A stretch of 27,850 nt of DNA from Hyphomicrobiales bacterium (GTDB lineage Bacteria > Pseudomonadota > Alphaproteobacteria > Rhizobiales > JALURZ01): contig JALURZ010000149.1 of assembly GCA_027058735.1 (NCBI GenBank), forward strand, positions 1-27,850, in the 5' to 3' direction. This document shows positions 23,921 through 27,850 of this stretch, piece by piece (position 1 is the first letter of the stretch; each line of letters opens with the position of its first letter). Under the pieces are notes generated by a model. It made no database searches and was not told the origin of the DNA. It was given only the letters and a program-made list of their open reading frames with translations. The translations under genes and the position numbers were made by a program.

Positions 23921-24883
23921 TTGTCAATCGCCCTCACCGGCCATGCCGTCGAACGCGGACGCGAAGGTCCAGGCAGGCCGCCGCGCCGGGTGCTGGCGCT
24001 GTTTCTGCTGCCGGCGGTGGCGGTCTATTCTGTCTTTTCGATTTACCCCTTGCTGGCGACCATCGCCTTGAGCACCCGGAAGACGAATGCGGCGGGTTTA
24101 AGCGAATTCGCGGGCCTTGCCAATTTCATCCGGCTGTTCTTCGATCCCAACTGGTCTGACGCGTTCTGGAATGCGCTTGCCAACAACACGCTGTTTTTCG
24201 TCATTCACATGGCCGTCCAGAACCCCATCGCCATTGCGCTGGCGGCATTGCTGAGCCTGCCGGGCCTGCGCGCACGCGCGTTCTACCGCACCGCCATCTT
24301 TCTGCCCGCCACGCTGTCGGTGGTCATTGTCGGCTTTGTCTGGCAGTTGATCCTGAGCCCGTTATGGGGGGTGAGCGAAGGGTTGATGAGCGCCGTCGGG
24401 CTGGGCGGCTGGTTTGCGCCCTGGCTCGGGCGCGAAGGCAGTGCGCTTGTCGTGTTGTCGCTCATGTCGGTGTGGCAGTTCGTCGGCATTCCGATGCTGC
24501 TGATCCATGCCGCCCTGATCAATATTCCCGATGATCTGACGGACGCCGCCCTGGTCGATGGCGCCGGTCACTGGCGCATCTTCTGGACCATCAAGCTGCC
24601 CCTTGTGGCGCCCACCATCGGACTGGTTTCGATTCTGACATTCGTTGGCAATTTCAATGCGTTCGATCTGATCTACGCGGTCAAGGGGGCGCTGGCGGGT
24701 CCGAATTTTTCGACCGATATTCTGGGCACGTTCTTTTACCGGACGTTTTTCGGCCATCAGTTGCAGGCCGGCGATCCGGCCATGGGGGCGGCGGTCGCAA
24801 CGGTCATGTTCGTGATCATTCTGGCCGGCGTCGCGGTCTACCTGCTGGCCTTTCAGCGCCGCCTCAAGGGAAGCAACCCATGA
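23921..24883 (+). CDS. ABC transporter permease, MalF/UgpA type
   Basis: 320 residues from a TTG codon with an AGGGGGG site just before it, directly after the repeat at 23811-23903. It has about six hydrophobic helices, beginning LALFLLPAVAVYSVFSIYPLL. The EAA loop that contacts the ATPase is visible as ALVDGAGHWRIFWTIKLPLVAPT. NTLFFVIHMAVQNPIAIALA and the C-terminal FFYRTFFGH also fit CUT1 permeases. It pairs with the next gene (4-bp overlap) to make the membrane channel. No substrate can be read from it. Confidence 0.9.
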   Translation: MSIALTGHAVERGREGPGRPPRRVLALFLLPAVAVYSVFSIYPLLATIALSTRKTNAAGLSEFAGLANFIRLFFDPNWSDAFWNALANNTLFFVIHMAVQNPIAIALAALLSLPGLRARAFYRTAIFLPATLSVVIVGFVWQLILSPLWGVSEGLMSAVGLGGWFAPWLGREGSALVVLSLMSVWQFVGIPMLLIHAALINIPDDLTDAALVDGAGHWRIFWTIKLPLVAPTIGLVSILTFVGNFNAFDLIYAVKGALAGPNFSTDILGTFFYRTFFGHQLQAGDPAMGAAVATVMFVIILAGVAVYLLAFQRRLKGSNP

Positions 24884-25704
24884 GGCGGGCGGGCGGCATC
24901 GCGGTTCATGCGGCGCTGGCGGGCTATTGCGTCCTGGCGCTGGCGCCCATCGTTCTGGTCATTCTCAACTCGTTCAAGACCCGGCGCGGCCTGTTTGGCG
25001 ATCCGCTCGGCCTGCCGGATGAACAGACATTCTCGATCGCGGGCTATCTCAAGGTTATGCAGGGCTCCGATATGGGCCTTTATTTCGCCAATTCGCTGAT
25101 TGTAACGGGGGTCAGTCTCGTCGCCGTCGCGCTGTTTGGCGCCATGGCGGCCTGGGCGCTCAGCGCCTACCGGTTCAGGGGCCGCGCCGCGCTTGGCCTG
25201 TTTCTGGCCATCGGCATCATGGTGCCGATCCGTCTTGGCACCATCGCCATTGTGCAGATGATGGCGGGGCTCTCGCTGGTCAATACGCTGGGCGCGCTGG
25301 TGCTGGTCTATATCGCGCAGGCGCTGCCGCTGGCGATTTTCATCCTGTCGGAATTCATCGCCCAGATACCGCGCGACCTGCCGGATGCCGCGCGCTGCGA
25401 CGGGGTTGGCGAAACGCGCATTTTTTTCGCCGTGATCCTGCCGCTGATCCGCCCGGCGCTGGCGATTGTCGCCATCTTCGTCATGGTGCCGATCTGGAAC
25501 GATCTGTGGTTTCCGCTGATCCTGGCGCCGGGCGAGGAGACCCGCACCCTGACCCTGGGGGTGCAGCAGTTCATCGGCCAGTATGTCACCGACTGGAGCG
25601 CGGTGCTGGCCGCCCTTACGCTCGCCATCGTGCCGGTCGCGGCACTTTATCTGGCGTTGTCGCGCCAGCTCGTGCGCGGGCTTACCGCCGGGGCGCTGAA
25701 ATGA
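24880..25704 (+). CDS. ABC transporter permease, MalG/UgpE type
   Basis: 274 residues with an ATGA overlap on the preceding gene. It shows the MalG-family N-terminus (LAPIVLVILNSFKTRRGLFGDPLGLP), six predicted helices, and an EAA loop (DAARCDGVGETRIFFAVILPLIRPAL). The WNDLWFPLILAPGEETRTLTLGVQQF segment is characteristic of this permease family. It forms a heterodimer with the upstream permease. The ATPase gene follows after 15 bases. Confidence 0.92.
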   Translation: MRRAGGIAVHAALAGYCVLALAPIVLVILNSFKTRRGLFGDPLGLPDEQTFSIAGYLKVMQGSDMGLYFANSLIVTGVSLVAVALFGAMAAWALSAYRFRGRAALGLFLAIGIMVPIRLGTIAIVQMMAGLSLVNTLGALVLVYIAQALPLAIFILSEFIAQIPRDLPDAARCDGVGETRIFFAVILPLIRPALAIVAIFVMVPIWNDLWFPLILAPGEETRTLTLGVQQFIGQYVTDWSAVLAALTLAIVPVAALYLALSRQLVRGLTAGALK

Positions 25705-25719
25705 CGAAGCGGGGGGGCC

Positions 25720-26718
25720 ATGGTTGATGTGCGCCTCGAGGGGCTGAGCAAGCGCCATGGCGGCAGCGAAATCCTGCGCGATATTTCGCTTGAAATCGGC
25801 GATGGCGAATTCGTCGTGCTGGTGGGGCCGTCGGGGTGCGGGAAATCGACGCTGCTGCGCCTGATTGCCGGTCTCGACCAGGTGAGCGCGGGCGATATCT
25901 TCATGGCCGGGCGGCGCATCAACGACCTGCCCCCGGCAAAGCGCGGCATCGCCATGGTGTTCCAGTCCTATGCGCTCTATCCGCATATGAGCGCGCGGCG
26001 CAATATGGCGTTCGGCCTCAGGGCGGCGAAGCTCGATCGCGCGCAAATCGAACGGCGCGTGGACGAGGCTGCGCGCATTCTCCAGCTTGAAGACCTGCTG
26101 GAGCGCAGGCCCGCCGCCCTGTCCGGCGGCCAGCGCCAGCGGGTCGCCATCGGGCGCGCCATCGTGCGCGAGCCGGACCTGTTCTTGTTCGATGAACCGC
26201 TGTCAAATCTCGACGCGGGCCTGCGCGTCGATACCCGCCTAGAGATCGCCCGCCTGCACAGGCTGCTCAAGGCGACCATTCTCTACGTCACCCACGATCA
26301 GGCCGAAGCCATGACCCTTGCCGACAGGATCGTGGTCATGAATGACGGGCGGATCGAGCAGACCGGCACGCCCACGGAGCTTTATGCCGGCCCCGAAAAC
26401 CTGTTTGTGGCGGGATTTATCGGCTCGCCGAAAATGAACTTCATCGCCGGCGCGCAGGCCGCCCGCCTCGATGCCGCAACCCTTGGCGTTCGCCCCGAAC
26501 ATCTCAAAATATCGCTGAGCAAGGGTTCCTGGTCCGGCACGGTGCAGATGGTCGAGCATCTCGGCAGCGACAGTTTTGTCCATGTCGAGTGCCCCGGCAC
26601 CGGGCTCTTGGTTGCGCGCGAGCGGGGGGACAGGGAACTTGCCGCGGGCCAAAGCGTTCATCTCGCGCCGGAATCCGGCCGGCTGCTGCGTTTCGACGAT
26701 AGCGGAAAAAGGATTTAG
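25720..26718 (+). CDS. ABC transporter ATP-binding protein, MalK/UgpC type
   Basis: 332 residues with a complete set of ATPase motifs: Walker A GPSGCGKST (36-44), Q-loop VFQSYALYPHMSARRNM, signature LSGGQRQRVAIGRA, Walker B LFLFDEPLSNLD and switch YVTHDQAEAMT. The C-terminal third is the TOBE/regulatory region (FIGSPKMNFI...LGVRPEHLKIS). It is a little shorter than many UgpC/MalK proteins (about 355-370), the difference being in the TOBE part. It energises the importer formed by the three preceding genes. A long G-run before the ATG serves as ribosome site. Confidence 0.94.
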   Translation: MVDVRLEGLSKRHGGSEILRDISLEIGDGEFVVLVGPSGCGKSTLLRLIAGLDQVSAGDIFMAGRRINDLPPAKRGIAMVFQSYALYPHMSARRNMAFGLRAAKLDRAQIERRVDEAARILQLEDLLERRPAALSGGQRQRVAIGRAIVREPDLFLFDEPLSNLDAGLRVDTRLEIARLHRLLKATILYVTHDQAEAMTLADRIVVMNDGRIEQTGTPTELYAGPENLFVAGFIGSPKMNFIAGAQAARLDAATLGVRPEHLKISLSKGSWSGTVQMVEHLGSDSFVHVECPGTGLLVARERGDRELAAGQSVHLAPESGRLLRFDDSGKRI

Positions 26719-26724
26719 GGAAAA

Positions 26725-27069
26725 ATGAGCGAGCGACCCGTCAGTGCCATCACCGGCTATCATGCCCATGTTTATTTCGATGCGAAAAGCCGCGCACGCG
26801 CAATCGCCCTGCGCGAGGCGCTGGTGAAGGCGTTTCCCCAGGCCGTACTTGGCCGCAATCATGAACTGCCGGTGGGGCCGCATCCCGAATGGAGCTATCA
26901 GGTGGCGTTCGAGCCGGCCCTGTTCCCTGGGATCGTGCCCTGGCTGGCGCTCAACCGGGACGGGCTGACGGTCTTCGTGCATCCCGAAACCGGCGATGTG
27001 CTGGCCGATCACCGCGATTTCGCCCTGTGGATGGGATCGATGCCGAAACTCGATCTCGACGCGCTCTAG
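26725..27069 (+). CDS. DOPA 4,5-dioxygenase-family small protein
   Basis: 114 residues, six bases after the transporter ATPase gene and with its own AGGGAAAA site, so probably co-transcribed. The protein matches the compact DOPA 4,5-dioxygenase family by GYHAHVYFD (His13, His15) near the start, GPHPEWSYQVAF in the middle and VFVHPETGDVLADHRDFALWMG at the end; these histidines are the likely iron ligands. Plant and fungal members open the ring of DOPA, while the roles of most bacterial members are unknown. An extradiol dioxygenase has no obvious part in sarcosine oxidation, so either the imported compound contains a catechol or the protein has another function. Confidence 0.87.
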   Translation: MSERPVSAITGYHAHVYFDAKSRARAIALREALVKAFPQAVLGRNHELPVGPHPEWSYQVAFEPALFPGIVPWLALNRDGLTVFVHPETGDVLADHRDFALWMGSMPKLDLDAL

Positions 27070-27136
27070 GCAGGCCCGAATCCCGCCGGCGCTTGTTTGG
27101 CCGGGTGCCGCAATTCCCGCTTCAAGGCCGGGTCGG

Positions 27137-27850
27137 TCAGGGCAGATTGACCCCGACGCCGATGAACAGGCGGCCGGCCGTCTGGCTCTTGACCTTGGCG
27201 CTATAGGTTCGTCCGGTCGTGGACCGGCCGGACACCTTTTGTTGCGGCGTAAAGTCGAGCGCCCCGCCCCAGCGCACGAACCACCCCGGCATGCCGGGCC
27301 GCCTGCCGAACAGCGGTATCTCGACGTCAAACCCGGCCGTGGCGCCCACTTTGGTCTGGGATTTCGTGAACGTGTTTCTGATACCGCCACCGCCGCTTTC
27401 GTCGGCTATCAGGGTCAGCTTGTTGAACTGCAGGCGCGGTCCCGCGAACAGGGTGAAAATCGCGCCGCAGGCCAGAAAGGCGGAACAATTGTCGATGTTC
27501 CGGCTCAAGCCCTGGATCGTATGCTCGTACTTGTAGCGAATACCCAAATAAAACAGCAAAAACCCGTTTTTCTGCGCCTTGAGAAAGGTGTCCTGGCCAG
27601 ATGTGGGATGCAGATCGCGTTGCAAAATCCGCATCATGCCACCGAAATTGATCCGGGCCCAGCCGCCGGCCACAACATCGGTATTTGGCCCGAGATTGGC
27701 CATAGGCACGCGCAGGTCGCCGCCGATCGAGTGGTCCTCTTCTTTCGACCCGTCGCGCGCATCCGTACCGAACGAACTCGTCAACACGCCGTCATAGTCC
27801 GTGCGCGAGCCGCCGACGTCCACCGCCAGGCTGGTTGCCCAGAGTGGTGT
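27137..27850 (-). CDS. Outer-membrane beta-barrel-like protein, C-terminal part (partial)
   Basis: The frame runs off the right edge without a stop or certain start, so 237 residues of the C-terminal part are seen. It shows alternating hydrophobic/polar strands and aromatic girdles (WARINFGGMMRILQRDL, FLLFYLGIRYKYEHTIQG, WFVRWGGALDFTPQQ, RLFIGVGVNLP), as in outer-membrane barrels. A Cys pair (NCSAFLAC) is present in a predicted loop. The last residue is Pro rather than the usual Phe. I do not recognise the family. It converges with the dioxygenase-family gene with a 67-base gap and no clear terminator. Confidence 0.6.
   Translation of the reverse strand, partial: TPLWATSLAVDVGGSRTDYDGVLTSSFGTDARDGSKEEDHSIGGDLRVPMANLGPNTDVVAGGWARINFGGMMRILQRDLHPTSGQDTFLKAQKNGFLLFYLGIRYKYEHTIQGLSRNIDNCSAFLACGAIFTLFAGPRLQFNKLTLIADESGGGGIRNTFTKSQTKVGATAGFDVEIPLFGRRPGMPGWFVRWGGALDFTPQQKVSGRSTTGRTYSAKVKSQTAGRLFIGVGVNLP

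Noticed and set aside
24853..26046. 397-codon open frame on the minus strand opposite the permease and ATPase genes
   Set aside because: Arg/His/Gln-rich shadow of two clear transporter genes.
1..27850. CRISPR arrays, tRNA or rRNA genes
   Set aside because: No regularly spaced direct repeats and no cloverleaf or rRNA sequence noticed on reading.

Overview
The window is GC-rich and densely coded, with genes joined by 4-8 bp start/stop overlaps. Gene content and protein sequences suggest a denitrifying alphaproteobacterium. NirS resembles the Paracoccus enzyme, nirI and nirS are divergent around an FNR/Nnr-type box as in Paracoccus, and a four-subunit sarcosine oxidase is present. I cannot name the genus.

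Left part (about 224-9026, minus strand): a complete cytochrome cd1 nitrite reductase and heme d1 assembly cluster. In transcription order it is nirS - [terminator hairpin] - nirE/cobA - nirC - nirF - nirD - nirL - nirG - nirH - nirJ - nirN. NirE methylates uroporphyrinogen III to precorrin-2. The four AsnC-like proteins NirD/L/G/H decarboxylate siroheme, the radical SAM enzyme NirJ and the periplasmic NirF carry out later steps, and NirN completes d1 before insertion into NirS. The extreme left edge (1-223) holds a broken IS481-type transposase start.

Middle (9086-14132, plus strand): a TTGAT-N4-GTCAA box lies between nirS and the divergent nirI (NosR/NirI flavo-iron-sulfur membrane protein). 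nirI overlaps an apbE/nirX-like flavin transferase gene, which in turn overlaps recQ. From 14142 to 17026 on the minus strand come a zinc-dependent deacylase resembling the ectoine-pathway DoeB, then znuC and znuB of a zinc/metal ABC importer. No znuA or zur is in view.

Right part (17374-27069, plus strand): soxB-soxD-soxA-soxG encode heterotetrameric sarcosine oxidase. Next come a complete CUT1-type ABC importer (binding protein, two permeases, ATPase) and a small DOPA 4,5-dioxygenase-family protein, apparently one long transcription unit. A 93-bp palindromic repeat sits between the binding-protein and first permease genes. The layout suggests uptake and oxidation of an N-methylated compound, but the substrate cannot be read from sequence. 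A partial outer-membrane-like protein on the minus strand runs off the right edge.

No tRNA, rRNA or CRISPR was recognised. The most noteworthy items are the nirS/nirE terminator, the nirS/nirI regulatory box, the four separate coupled siroheme decarboxylase genes, and the sarcosine oxidase-CUT1 transporter-dioxygenase cluster, which is the best candidate for an incompletely described pathway.
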